From: Bacillota bacterium
GTDB taxonomy: Bacteria; Bacillota; Clostridia; Lachnospirales; Lachnospiraceae
Length of the DNA: 23,672 nt
Assembly: GCA_023415055.1 (NCBI GenBank)
Contig: JAEZLZ010000056.1
Coordinates: 1-23,672 of the forward strand
Reading direction: 5' to 3'
Shown here: positions 1 to 7,293 of the stretch, in pieces
How the letters are laid out: each line of letters opens with the position of its first letter
Numbering within the stretch: position 1 is the first letter of the stretch
The notes under the pieces: generated by a model
The model's database searches: none
The model's input: the letters and a program-made list of their open reading frames with translations, nothing else
What the model was told of the DNA's origin: nothing
Position numbers and translations under genes: made by a program

Positions 1-30
1 ATTGCGCACAGTATGAGATATTTGGTCCAT
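1..30 (-). CDS. IS66-family accessory protein TnpA-like, N-terminus only
   Basis: On the minus strand an ATG at 30 opens MDQISHTVRN before the window edge. An AAAGGAGG ribosome binding site (38-47 on the plus strand, reverse-complemented) lies eight or so bases upstream. IS66-group tnpA products in clostridia commonly start with a similar M-D-x-I-[ST]-H-x-V-R pattern. Only ten residues are visible, so this rests mainly on the adjacent IS66-type terminus. The protein is an accessory factor of transposition, normally followed by tnpB (IS66 Orf2) and the DDE transposase tnpC. Confidence 0.55.
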   Translation of the reverse strand, partial: MDQISHTVRN

Positions 31-47
31 GGTAAGTGGCCTCCTTT

Positions 48-66
48 AAAAAACTAATAGTTTTTT
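48..66. other. Perfect 19-bp palindrome in the 5' leader of the IS gene
   Basis: AAAAAACTA-A-TAGTTTTTT is a perfect inverted repeat with one central base. It lies just upstream of the ribosome binding site of the minus-strand IS gene, and on the plus strand is followed by a T-rich stretch. Insertion sequences often carry such hairpins to block transcription or translation entering from flanking genes. That role is inferred. Confidence 0.4.
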
Positions 67-127
67 GCATTTTTTAAAGTATGCCACAAAAATTTCATTT
101 AGCCTAGGCGAGTAATTTGACGCTTAC

Positions 128-924
128 TTTATTACCCTCTGTCAGTATTGATGAATGCTGGGATACGTGATATTTTGATTATTTCTACACCGCAGGATAC
201 GCCGAGATTTGTAGAGCTATTGGGGAATGGTCATCAGTTTGGGGTACAGATATCTTATGCAGTTCAACCTAGTCCAGATGGATTGGCACAAGCCTTCATA
301 ATTGGGGAAGAGTTCGTTGGAAGTGATTCGGTAGCGATGGTTCTCGGGGACAATATCTTCGCAGGCCATGGCTTGAAGAAAAGACTTCATGCTGCTGTGA
401 GCAATGCGGAAAACGGTAAGGGGGCTACGGTTTTTGGCTATTATGTTGATGATCCAGAGCGCTTTGGTATTGTCGAATTCAATTCAACAGGTAAAGCGGT
501 ATCAATTGAAGAGAAACCCTTACAGCCAAAGAGTAATTATTGTGTAACAGGGTTATATTTCTATGACAATCGTGTAATTGAGTATGCCAAGAATCTTAAG
601 CCCAGTGCGCGTGGAGAGCTTGAGATCACGGACTTAAATCGTATTTACCTTGAGAATAGTGAGCTGAATGTAGAGTTATTAGGGCAGGGTTTTACCTGGC
701 TCGATACAGGTACCCATGAGAGCCTTGTTGAAGCAACGAACTTTGTCATGACGGTAGAGAAACATCAGCATAGAAAGATAGCCTGCCTAGAAGAAATTGC
801 ATATTTGAATGGATGGATCACCAAAGAGGATGTATTAAAGGTTTATGAAGTCTTGAAGAAGAATCAGTATGGACAATATCTGAAGGATGTCTTGGATGGC
901 AAGTATCTTGATGTATTGCACTAA
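128..924 (+). pseudogene. rfbA: Glucose-1-phosphate thymidylyltransferase, 5'-truncated by an IS insertion
   Basis: The intact enzyme (RmlA) joins dTTP and glucose-1-phosphate to make dTDP-glucose, the first step of dTDP-rhamnose synthesis. The visible frame reads YYPLSVLMNAG from base 130 and then carries family landmarks: PSPDGLAQAF in the sugar-nucleotide pocket, VLGDNIF with the metal-binding Asp, EEKP, the RGELEITDLN segment, and WLDTGTHESL with the second metal Asp. It ends normally at a TAA. The first roughly 34 residues, including the GGSGTRL nucleotide-binding loop and the SKQLLP lysine region, are missing. They are replaced by an IS66-type terminus, and an in-frame TGA lies at 118-120. 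A shortened product could start at TTG 148 or ATG 151, but neither has a ribosome binding site and the product would lack the nucleotide-binding loop. The lost 5' part presumably lies on the far side of the IS, left of the window. Confidence 0.85.
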
Positions 925-987
925 TAAGTGAGGTTGATCATCGATGTCACAGATCACACATGGATATCTGGTATTGAGAGGCACACA

Positions 988-1016
988 TTGCTACGGATAA
1001 AACATACATATATTCT
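988..1016 (+). promoter_or_regulatory. Weak candidate promoter for the LCP gene
   Basis: TTGCTA (988-993), 17 bases, then TATTCT (1011-1016), about 90 bases upstream of the LCP start. Both boxes are imperfect. It is offered because the 180-bp gap between rfbA and the LCP gene has no terminator and no better promoter. Confidence 0.3.
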
Positions 1017-1105
1017 TACAAAAGTCATATCGCTAATTAGGAATATGTCTAGAAGAATGCCATTTGAGCTATTGGAGGAATAACAATAAAAAGAGGTGTA
1101 AATGA

Positions 1106-2242
1106 ATGGAACGAAGACAACTCACACCTAAGACAAGAAAAGTAGTGATAGTGCTTCTGGTTAGCATAATTATAATTCTGCTTTTACTTTTAACTTCTTA
1201 TTTATTGGTTCATAGTTATATTAATAAAATAAATCTTGTATCATCGGTAGAGAGTACCGATTTAAATATTACTGCAGAAGCTGAAGTAGTATCCAAGGAT
1301 TTAGAGATAGAGCCATTCGAGGATATGGATTCAGATCTTACAGATTCAAACGTTCCGGATTCGCCTGTGAATGAGATAGCAACAGTAGAAGATGATATAC
1401 GTAATAATCTGGAAGAGAACAGTATCCCGATCATTTATGATAAGAGCGTATTTAATATACTTCTCATCGGAAGTGATACCAGAAGATCTGGTGGAGCTGG
1501 GAGATCGGATGCCATGATTTTAGTATCAATTAATAAAAAGACGAAGAAGATTATTGTAACCTCGATACTTCGTGATATCTATTTGCAGATACCAGGTAAA
1601 AAGATTAGCAATCGTATTAATGCAGCGTATGCTTTCGGTGGTGCCGATTTATTGATGGAGACGATTGAACAGAACTTTAGAATCCAAATGGAGCATTATG
1701 TTTCGGTTGATTTCTATGCTTTTATAGATATCGTAGATGCCGTTGAAGGTGTAACTTTAGAGGTATCGGAGAAAGAAATACCGGTTATAAACGACTATGT
1801 AATGGAATTGAACCGATTGACCGGCCAGGAGGAGACGAAGGATTGTCTGACAGAGCCTGGTACACTATTACTCAGTGGCAAGCAAGCCCTTGGCTATGTA
1901 CGGAATCGTTATGTTGGTAATTCGGACTTTGAAAGGACATCTAGACAACGAAGAGTACTAGAACAGATCTTTATGAAAGTAAAAAGCTCAGATTTATCTG
2001 ATATTAAGGAGCTGCTGGATATTATTCTGCCACAGGTTACGACCAATCTGTCGGAAGGAGAGATATTTTCCTTGATACTATCTTTGCCCTCATATATCGA
2101 TTATGACATTGAGCAATGGTCTATTCCGATGACAGGTACTTATTCTTCTAAGAGAATAAGGGGGATGGAAGTACTTGGCATTGATTTTGATGAGAATATA
2201 GCTGAACTACATGGAAAAGTTTATGATGAGACTATAGAGTGA
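1106..2242 (+). CDS. LytR-CpsA-Psr (LCP) family cell-wall ligase
   Basis: Membrane enzyme expected to transfer lipid-linked glycopolymers (teichoic acid-like or capsular chains) onto peptidoglycan on the outer face of the membrane. A basic N-terminus is followed by one membrane segment (about residues 12-35), then a low-complexity acidic linker to about residue 110. The LCP domain follows, with GSDTR (122-126), GRSDAMILVSIN (132-143), the conserved LRD (155-157), and the distal GKQALGYVRNR and SDFERTSRQ segments. These Asp and Arg residues are those that bind Mg2+ and polyprenyl pyrophosphate in characterised LCP proteins. The start is ATG 1106, preceded by AAGAGGTG (1091-1098); ATG 1102 is in another frame. 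The family is certain, but the polymer attached is unknown; the neighbouring polysaccharide genes suggest capsule or exopolysaccharide. Confidence 0.93.
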   Translation: MERRQLTPKTRKVVIVLLVSIIIILLLLLTSYLLVHSYINKINLVSSVESTDLNITAEAEVVSKDLEIEPFEDMDSDLTDSNVPDSPVNEIATVEDDIRNNLEENSIPIIYDKSVFNILLIGSDTRRSGGAGRSDAMILVSINKKTKKIIVTSILRDIYLQIPGKKISNRINAAYAFGGADLLMETIEQNFRIQMEHYVSVDFYAFIDIVDAVEGVTLEVSEKEIPVINDYVMELNRLTGQEETKDCLTEPGTLLLSGKQALGYVRNRYVGNSDFERTSRQRRVLEQIFMKVKSSDLSDIKELLDIILPQVTTNLSEGEIFSLILSLPSYIDYDIEQWSIPMTGTYSSKRIRGMEVLGIDFDENIAELHGKVYDETIE

Positions 2243-2313
2243 TATTAGCGTTAGAAGCATCCTGCAAAAATTGAATAAATATGAAAATGTTTACAAAATC
2301 AGACATATTTATC

Positions 2314-2342
2314 TTGACTTTTCCTGTTTTGCCAATTATTAT
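2314..2342 (+). promoter_or_regulatory. Strong sigma-A promoter of the Ig-like surface protein gene
   Basis: TTGACT (2314-2319), a 17-base spacer and TATTAT (2337-2342). Transcription would start near 2349, giving a leader of about 100 bases before the ATG at 2447. Confidence 0.75.
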
Positions 2343-2365
2343 AAAATAAGTGACGAATTAGTGTC

Positions 2366-2407
2366 AGCATACTGAAGGGTATTCGCGGGGATAGCCCTGA
2401 AGATGCT
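2366..2407 (+). other. Possible stem-loop in the leader of the surface protein gene
   Basis: Nested inverted repeats: AGCAT (2366-2370) pairs with ATGCT (2403-2407), and inside it AGGG (2376-2379) pairs with CCCT (2395-2398). They are separated by short asymmetric internal loops (ACTGA on one side, GAAG on the other). No T-run follows, so this is not a terminator. It could stabilise the mRNA or bind a regulator. I do not recognise a known riboswitch, and the c-di-GMP class I conserved sequences are not present. Confidence 0.35.
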
Positions 2408-2446
2408 TAACAAGATTATAGTTTTGAAACAAAAGGAGAGGATAAC

Positions 2447-4234
2447 ATGATTAGTAAGATTTCCAACACTTGGAGAGCAGCAATGGCGAAAGTATTTGTG
2501 GTGGCGATGGTGGCTATGGTCGTAGCATTCGTGCCAACCCATACAGCTCAGGCTGCTAATGCTCCGACATTATCTAAGAAATCAGTGAATGTACTGATTA
2601 AGAAAACCTATGATTTGAATGTTAAGAATGGTATCAAGGGCTCTACTTATGCATGGACAAGCAGCAATGAGAAGATCGCAACGGTTGATCAGACAGGTCT
2701 GATCAAAGGGAAGTCCAGAGGCGATGTAGTTATCTCCTGTAAGATAACGACTCCGGACAAGAAAGAAGTAAAGCTTAGCTGCAAGTTGAAGGTGGTTTCC
2801 GGAGCAAAGGAATTCACCATCAGTAATAAAGTAGCTATTTTGAATAAGGGTCAGGTATATGATCTGAACAGAACATTAAAACCCTTTACCTCCAATGATG
2901 TTACTACTTGGACAAGTAGTGATACTTCTATCGCAAAACCGGATGCGAAGGGTAAGTTCACTGCAAAAAAGGCAGGAACAGTTACGATAACCGGTAAGAC
3001 TCTCAGCGGTAAATCAGATTCTGTGACCATCAAGATCCTCGATCAGGATGGCTCAGTAGCAACTCAAGCAGAGTTGGAAGAGCTGTTGAAGGCAAAAGTA
3101 TCCAAGATTACCTTAAGAACCGATAAAGAAGTCACCTTCACGATTCCGGAAGGCAACTATAAGAATGTAACACTGGCAGTGGATGCTCCGAAGGCTGATG
3201 TATACAACAATGGTGTATTCAAGGCTATCGAGATTTATCAGGTAGCACCTTCAACCTTCCATGAGAATGCCAAGGGCAACAAGCTGGTAGTTAAGTCTGG
3301 TACAGCAAGCATCGATGTAGCTGAGAATGCTTCTGTTTCAATTGAGATTACCTCTTCCGGTGCAAAGGTTACCATTAAGAATAATAACGGTGAGATTACC
3401 AATGTGGTTATGATGAATGCCGCTGATCTAAAGATCGAAGGCGAATCCAAGAATCCGATTCCGGTTGAGATTAAAGCAGAAGGCGCAAAGATCACTACCA
3501 ACGTTCCTATGGCAGTAACCGCTACGGTTAAAGCAGCCATCACTCTGGAGAAGGGTGCTGAGAAGACTACCATCGCTGTAGATAAGAAGGAGAACATCCC
3601 GACGATCGCAGGTAATGTAACGATAAGTGTTGCAGTTGGAACAGGAACAACTCAGGAGAAGGTAGATGTGAAGGGCGAACCAATCCCGGGAACTAATCCA
3701 ACTCCTTCAACACCTGCTGCAGGTGGATCCTCCGGCGGTAGTTCCGATCCTGTTACACCAGATCCTGGTTATAAGACATCAATTGTTAACGGAAAGACAA
3801 GATATGCATTAACTACTAAGACCGTTAATCAGATCTCAAAGATTAAAATTGGATTTATGGGAACGATTACTGTAGACGGAGAGATGCTAGATACACTCCT
3901 GAGCTTCCTGAATAATCCCGCTGTTTCTTATACCAAGTGGATGCAAGGCAGTGCGGTTGACAAGACTTATGGTGTGTCCGGAAACGTATTCCAGATTCAT
4001 GCATCTGCAGCTACCGGCTATTCCAGAACCATTACACTGACGAAGACACCGATGGCATTATTGGATGGCAGAGAATATGTCGTAACCTTAAATGGAGATC
4101 CTAATAATGCTGCAAAGACAGGAAGCTTTACCTTCCAAGGTGCAACAAAGTACCTTACGGTAACAAAGATTGATGATAAAACCTTAGATGTAGAAACTAA
4201 CATCGACGGTCTCACCTTTGTACCGGAATTCTAA
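2447..4234 (+). CDS. Secreted surface protein with bacterial Ig-like (Big_2) domains
   Basis: 595 residues. It has a clear signal peptide: a basic start, a hydrophobic core at about residues 14-28, and cleavage near THTAQA/ANAP. Two Big_2-type Ig-like repeats follow (about 43-115 and 122-200); each has the WTSS(N/D)...IA pattern and a G-x-(V/A)-x-(I/V) strand (for example the stretch around WTSSNEKIATVD). The middle (about 205-410) is a beta-rich region of alternating Thr/Val/Ile with no recognised motif. A Pro/Gly/Ser linker (TPSTPAAGGSSGGSSDP region) leads to a C-terminal domain of about 150 residues. There is no LPXTG signal, transmembrane segment or SLH repeat, so it is either released or held non-covalently. 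The start has an AAAGGAGAGG site (2433-2442). A strong promoter and a stem-loop flank the gene, consistent with an abundant single-gene transcript. Ligand and role are unknown; Big_2 domains occur in adhesins and polysaccharide-binding proteins. Confidence 0.85.
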   Translation: MISKISNTWRAAMAKVFVVAMVAMVVAFVPTHTAQAANAPTLSKKSVNVLIKKTYDLNVKNGIKGSTYAWTSSNEKIATVDQTGLIKGKSRGDVVISCKITTPDKKEVKLSCKLKVVSGAKEFTISNKVAILNKGQVYDLNRTLKPFTSNDVTTWTSSDTSIAKPDAKGKFTAKKAGTVTITGKTLSGKSDSVTIKILDQDGSVATQAELEELLKAKVSKITLRTDKEVTFTIPEGNYKNVTLAVDAPKADVYNNGVFKAIEIYQVAPSTFHENAKGNKLVVKSGTASIDVAENASVSIEITSSGAKVTIKNNNGEITNVVMMNAADLKIEGESKNPIPVEIKAEGAKITTNVPMAVTATVKAAITLEKGAEKTTIAVDKKENIPTIAGNVTISVAVGTGTTQEKVDVKGEPIPGTNPTPSTPAAGGSSGGSSDPVTPDPGYKTSIVNGKTRYALTTKTVNQISKIKIGFMGTITVDGEMLDTLLSFLNNPAVSYTKWMQGSAVDKTYGVSGNVFQIHASAATGYSRTITLTKTPMALLDGREYVVTLNGDPNNAAKTGSFTFQGATKYLTVTKIDDKTLDVETNIDGLTFVPEF

Positions 4235-4266
4235 TAATTGATAAACGCATATCTATAATTAATTTC

Positions 4267-4303
4267 CCAAAGGATTTTTCGCAATCTGCGGAAAATCCTT
4301 TGG
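4267..4303 (+). terminator. Long stem-loop terminator or attenuator
   Basis: A 17-bp stem with one G-U pair (starting CCAAAGGATTTTTCGCA) closes on an ATC loop. The tail after it (TATTAACT) is only weakly T-rich. It ends the surface-protein transcript and lies only about 20 bases before the start of the next gene, for which no separate promoter is evident. Partial read-through, giving lower expression of the sortase operon, is therefore likely. Confidence 0.7.
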
Positions 4304-4323
4304 TATTAACTAGGGGGATGATG

Positions 4324-5025
4324 ATGAAGAGAGTAATATTTATTATTACTTTCGTTTTTTGCTGTTTATTCCCAGTTGCCAGCGTATATGCCGGAGCCTT
4401 GAATGAATATGAGCAACAGGTGCTAGCGGAAGCGAAGAAGACCTATGTGTACAAGGGTAAGGAGTATCGGGTATCTGCGAATTATATCGATCAGCTGACG
4501 GATTATCTTAGTCAGGCTGATGTGGATATTACCGCGGAGCAGAGAGATCAGGCACTTCAGTCTGCTTATGACAGTATTGAGCGAGGGGTTCTGGAGGGAT
4601 ACTTGATTCCTGTAGAGGAGTCGAAGGCTACTCCCATACCGAGTCCGACGGTCACGATCGAAGCGGAAGGCCGGAAGCCGGAAGCTGAGACTGAGCTAAC
4701 AGCACCGGAGCAATCAAGCACAGCGAAAGAGGAAAACTCCCAGGTACCGCTTCCTAAGACGACACCGAAGGTGTCCAATACGGAGAATACACAGCAGGTA
4801 CCTTCCGTGAAGCCGGAAGAGATCGAGAAGCTTTTTGAGGTCATCCCGGAGGTAGAGACGGAGACATCCGCTCGTCCTGAGGCGGAGCTGGATGCTTCGA
4901 TTATTACAGAGACAGGTTTTTGTCTGAATAATACGTTATATGTGATAGTGGGGATATTAATTCTTATGATAATCGGATTTATAGCAACCTTTCGACTGGA
5001 CTACTTCGCTCATAGCGATGAGTAA
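4324..5025 (+). CDS. Membrane-anchored exported protein upstream of the sortase
   Basis: About 233 residues with no family recognised. An N-terminal signal peptide ends near SVYAGA. The first third is helical and charged (ALNEYEQQVLAEAKK onward). A long Pro/Glu/Thr/Ser-rich stretch then looks like an extended wall-spanning stalk. The C-terminus has ITETG (encoded at 4903-4917), then a hydrophobic segment (LYVIVGILILMIIGFIATF) and a short tail, RLDYFAHSDE. This layout resembles a cell-wall sorting signal with a non-standard pentapeptide, but the tail is not basic, so a plain membrane anchor is equally possible. The start is chosen at the third of three consecutive ATGs (4318, 4321, 4324) because AGGGGG at 4312-4317 then sits at the right distance. 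The gene overlaps the sortase gene by 8 bases, suggesting the two work together. Confidence 0.7.
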   Translation: MKRVIFIITFVFCCLFPVASVYAGALNEYEQQVLAEAKKTYVYKGKEYRVSANYIDQLTDYLSQADVDITAEQRDQALQSAYDSIERGVLEGYLIPVEESKATPIPSPTVTIEAEGRKPEAETELTAPEQSSTAKEENSQVPLPKTTPKVSNTENTQQVPSVKPEEIEKLFEVIPEVETETSARPEAELDASIITETGFCLNNTLYVIVGILILMIIGFIATFRLDYFAHSDE

Positions 5026-5695
5026 GCAGCTACGAAGAATTTTGACATACATAAAGATGATAACACTATTAACGGTACTGGGAGCAATTGTACTGTTCAT
5101 TGGAGGAGCTCAGATCGCTGCTTATATGATAGGAACCGGTAATATGCTGTTCTACAACGGAACACCGGTGGATATGAATGCGAAGCGCTCTGATATTTCT
5201 TTACTGCTGGAAGACGGCGACAACTTAGCTCAAAGCGAAGGACGGGTTGTTGTTGAGGCGGCAAGAATAGGAACAGTGGAATGCGATAGAATTAGATTAT
5301 CAGCACCGTTATATGAGGGTGACAGTAGTGCAATCCTTCTGAAAGGAGCCGGCCATTATCCGGATAGCGCAATTCCAGGTGGGGGTAAAGTGATTCTGAT
5401 TAGCGCGCATGACAGTACCTTTTTTGCTCCTCTGGAAAGAATTGCAATTGGAGATGTCATTAAGGTTGTCATGGGAGATAAGGATTATTACTACGGTATT
5501 ACTTATACCAGAGTGGCAGAGAAAGAGGATAACACAGCCTATGATCTCTCTGAGGAGAAGGAACGATTGATTCTTTATACCTGCTATCCTTTTGGGCAAT
5601 TCCTTGGAACGAGAAACGAGCGTTACTTTGTCTATGGTGAGCCTTTGTCGGATACAGAGGTATTGCAGGAGGAACGAGGGGATGAAGATGAATAA
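5018..5695 (+). CDS. Sortase, class D-like
   Basis: 225 residues. Sortases are membrane-bound cysteine transpeptidases that cut a sorting motif and attach the protein to the wall or to another protein. There is one N-terminal membrane segment (about 15-37), then a sortase beta-barrel. The catalytic set is visible: His131 in LISAHDSTFF, Cys189 in LYTCYPFG and Arg202 in NERYFVYG. The TCYPFG signature with a following R-x-F-V-Y-G strand fits class D best; class B and the E-type differ around the cysteine. The start overlaps the upstream exported protein by 8 bases and has no obvious ribosome binding site of its own, so translational coupling is likely. Substrate is unknown; no canonical LPXTG protein occurs in the window. 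Confidence 0.9.
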   Translation: MSKQLRRILTYIKMITLLTVLGAIVLFIGGAQIAAYMIGTGNMLFYNGTPVDMNAKRSDISLLLEDGDNLAQSEGRVVVEAARIGTVECDRIRLSAPLYEGDSSAILLKGAGHYPDSAIPGGGKVILISAHDSTFFAPLERIAIGDVIKVVMGDKDYYYGITYTRVAEKEDNTAYDLSEEKERLILYTCYPFGQFLGTRNERYFVYGEPLSDTEVLQEERGDEDE

Positions 5696-6530
5696 GACAG
5701 TGGCTATGCGGCTGATTAGCTTTATTTACGCATTTCTCCTGACTCTGATCTTGGTTGGATTATTTACCGGCTTAGGGATCGGCTTCGGTGTATTGAACAA
5801 CCGTAGTGTTCTTCATTACCTGGATGAATGTAATTATTATAACAAGGTATATGAGGTATTATATGATAGAGCAAGTCAAGACATCGAGGAGGCAGGCTTT
5901 CCAACGTCCGTACTGGAGGAAGCGATTACTCTGGAGAGGGTGTATATCACCGGCAGAAGCTATCATGCCGCTGTTCTGAACGGGGAGGAAGCTGCGTCTC
6001 TTAAGACGGATAAGCTGAAAGATGCTCTTGAGGATAATCTGAAGCAATATCTGAAGGCAAAGGGTGCGAAGCCGGATAAGCTGACTACAGAACTGGAACA
6101 ATTGATTCATACCATTGAACAGGACTATATTGATGCTATCAATCTGCCGGCTCTTGCTATGATAGCTGAATATAGAGCGAATTACTTAAAGGTGGTTCTG
6201 TATCTCATGCCCCTTATGATATTAATGGCTGCTTCACTGTGCTATCTCTTATTAAGAATGTACCGCAATCGGTATATCCATCGCGGAGTTCGCTATATTA
6301 CCTATGCTATGATGTCTGCTTCTATCTTGATTTCAGCCATGGCAGGTTATCTATTGCTAACCAGACCTTATGATGGTATCCTTACGCAGCCGGATTATTA
6401 TCAGAGCTTTTTGAACGAATATCTTCACGGAAGTATCGCTATTTTTATCTATATCGGCGGTATGGGTCTGTTATTTTCATTGGTTCTGATGTCTTTGGTA
6501 AGTTATCTTAAGAATAGAATGAAAAAATAA
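5682..6530 (+). CDS. Polytopic membrane protein of unknown function
   Basis: About 282 residues. One membrane helix (about 10-35) is followed by an extracytoplasmic helical region of about 130 residues with many charged side chains, then three membrane helices (near VVLYLMPLMILMAASLCYLLL, YAMMSASILISAMAGYLLL and IAIFIYIGGMGLLFSLVLMSL) and a basic tail. The layout resembles small clostridial integral membrane proteins of the TIGR01906/DUF1461 kind, but the sequence signature of that family is not clear, so no name is given. ATG 5682 (AGGAGG at 5667-5672) and ATG 5688 (GAGGGG at 5676-5681) are both plausible starts; either overlaps the sortase end. The gene touches the next one in a TAATG overlap, placing it firmly in the sortase/Cps operon. 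Confidence 0.75.
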   Translation: MKMNKTVAMRLISFIYAFLLTLILVGLFTGLGIGFGVLNNRSVLHYLDECNYYNKVYEVLYDRASQDIEEAGFPTSVLEEAITLERVYITGRSYHAAVLNGEEAASLKTDKLKDALEDNLKQYLKAKGAKPDKLTTELEQLIHTIEQDYIDAINLPALAMIAEYRANYLKVVLYLMPLMILMAASLCYLLLRMYRNRYIHRGVRYITYAMMSASILISAMAGYLLLTRPYDGILTQPDYYQSFLNEYLHGSIAIFIYIGGMGLLFSLVLMSLVSYLKNRMKK

Positions 6531-7282
6531 TGAGAAATATGGAAGAGAAAAGTATGGTTAATGATTTTGTTGATCTTCACTCGCATATCCTTCCGGGGGT
6601 AGATGATGGCTCGAAGAATATGGATCAGACCGTTCGGATGCTGCGTATGGCTTATACGGAAGGCATACGAACAATCATTGCTACACCTCATTATATGGCT
6701 GGGGCGAAGAATAGCCCTGTCCTGCAGCTGAGATCCCTATGTGACGAGCTTCAGAAGGAGGCTGTGAAGCTTGATCCGAATATGCGAATATTACTCGGTA
6801 ACGAGATCTTTTATAGTGAATCAGTATTGGAAGCGATCCAATCCGGAGCAGCACTCACCCTGGCAGGTTCCAGATATGTGTTGATCGAATTCTCCCCAAA
6901 GGATTCCTTCAATCAGATATTCCGGGGACTATCCGGTCTGATTAGCGCGGGTTATCTGCCTATTGTTGCACATATGGAACGATATAGCTGTTTACATAAG
7001 GACAGGTCTTTCGCGGAAGAGCTGATTAATCTGGGGTGTTATCTTCAGATGAATTGCAGCAGCCTGATTGGCGGTCTGCTGGATTCTGATGCGAGGTATC
7101 ATAGAAGACTGGTAGAACAGGGTTTGATACATTTTCTTGGAAGTGATTGTCACGATGATAAGGTAAGAGTTCCAAGTATGGCAAGAGCCTGGAATCAATT
7201 GCATAAGAAGTGCGATGAAGAGGTTTTGAATCGGATATTTTATGAAAATCCTTTCAAAGTACTGGAAAACACTTACATATAA
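6530..7282 (+). CDS. cpsB: CpsB/CapC-type manganese-dependent tyrosine phosphatase (copy 1)
   Basis: 250 residues, PHP-fold phosphatase that removes phosphate from the tyrosine-rich tail of its partner kinase and so tunes polysaccharide chain length and amount. Metal-binding motifs are in order: DLHSHILPGVDDGS near the N-terminus, ATPHYM, GNEIFYSE, AHMERY and GSDCHDD. In the fourth motif Met replaces the usual Pro of AHPERY (the second copy in this window keeps Pro). The start at 6530 overlaps the previous stop by one base; ATGs at 6539 and 6554 are alternatives, the last being nearest the conserved domain. It is followed 11 bases later by the chain-length protein and then the kinase, the standard CpsB-C-D order. 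Confidence 0.92.
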   Translation: MRNMEEKSMVNDFVDLHSHILPGVDDGSKNMDQTVRMLRMAYTEGIRTIIATPHYMAGAKNSPVLQLRSLCDELQKEAVKLDPNMRILLGNEIFYSESVLEAIQSGAALTLAGSRYVLIEFSPKDSFNQIFRGLSGLISAGYLPIVAHMERYSCLHKDRSFAEELINLGCYLQMNCSSLIGGLLDSDARYHRRLVEQGLIHFLGSDCHDDKVRVPSMARAWNQLHKKCDEEVLNRIFYENPFKVLENTYI

Positions 7283-7293
7283 AGGAGCTTTAC

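Larger units (their letters stand above)
1..127. mobile_element. End of an IS66-family insertion sequence (right part only)
   Basis: Read on the minus strand, the segment begins at base 127 with GTAAGCGTCAAATTAC (112-127). It starts with the GTAAGCG typical of IS66-family terminal repeats. About 100 bp further in there is a ribosome binding site and an ATG opening a reading frame that resembles the first IS66 accessory gene. Homology to rfbA resumes immediately after base 127, so 127/128 is the insertion junction. The first eight target bases, TTTATTAC (128-135), would be one copy of the 8-bp duplication that IS66 elements make. The other end of the element and the other copy lie outside the window, so the family call rests on one terminus and ten codons. 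Confidence 0.75.

Noticed and set aside
148..924. A complete, functional rfbA starting at TTG 148 or ATG 151.
   Set aside because: The conserved N-terminal nucleotide-binding residues are absent, no ribosome binding site precedes either codon, and an IS66-type terminus abuts the coding sequence.
3238..3597. A 119-codon minus-strand frame inside the Ig-like protein gene.
   Set aside because: It is a shadow of the strongly supported plus-strand gene, with no ribosome binding site and no recognisable protein features.
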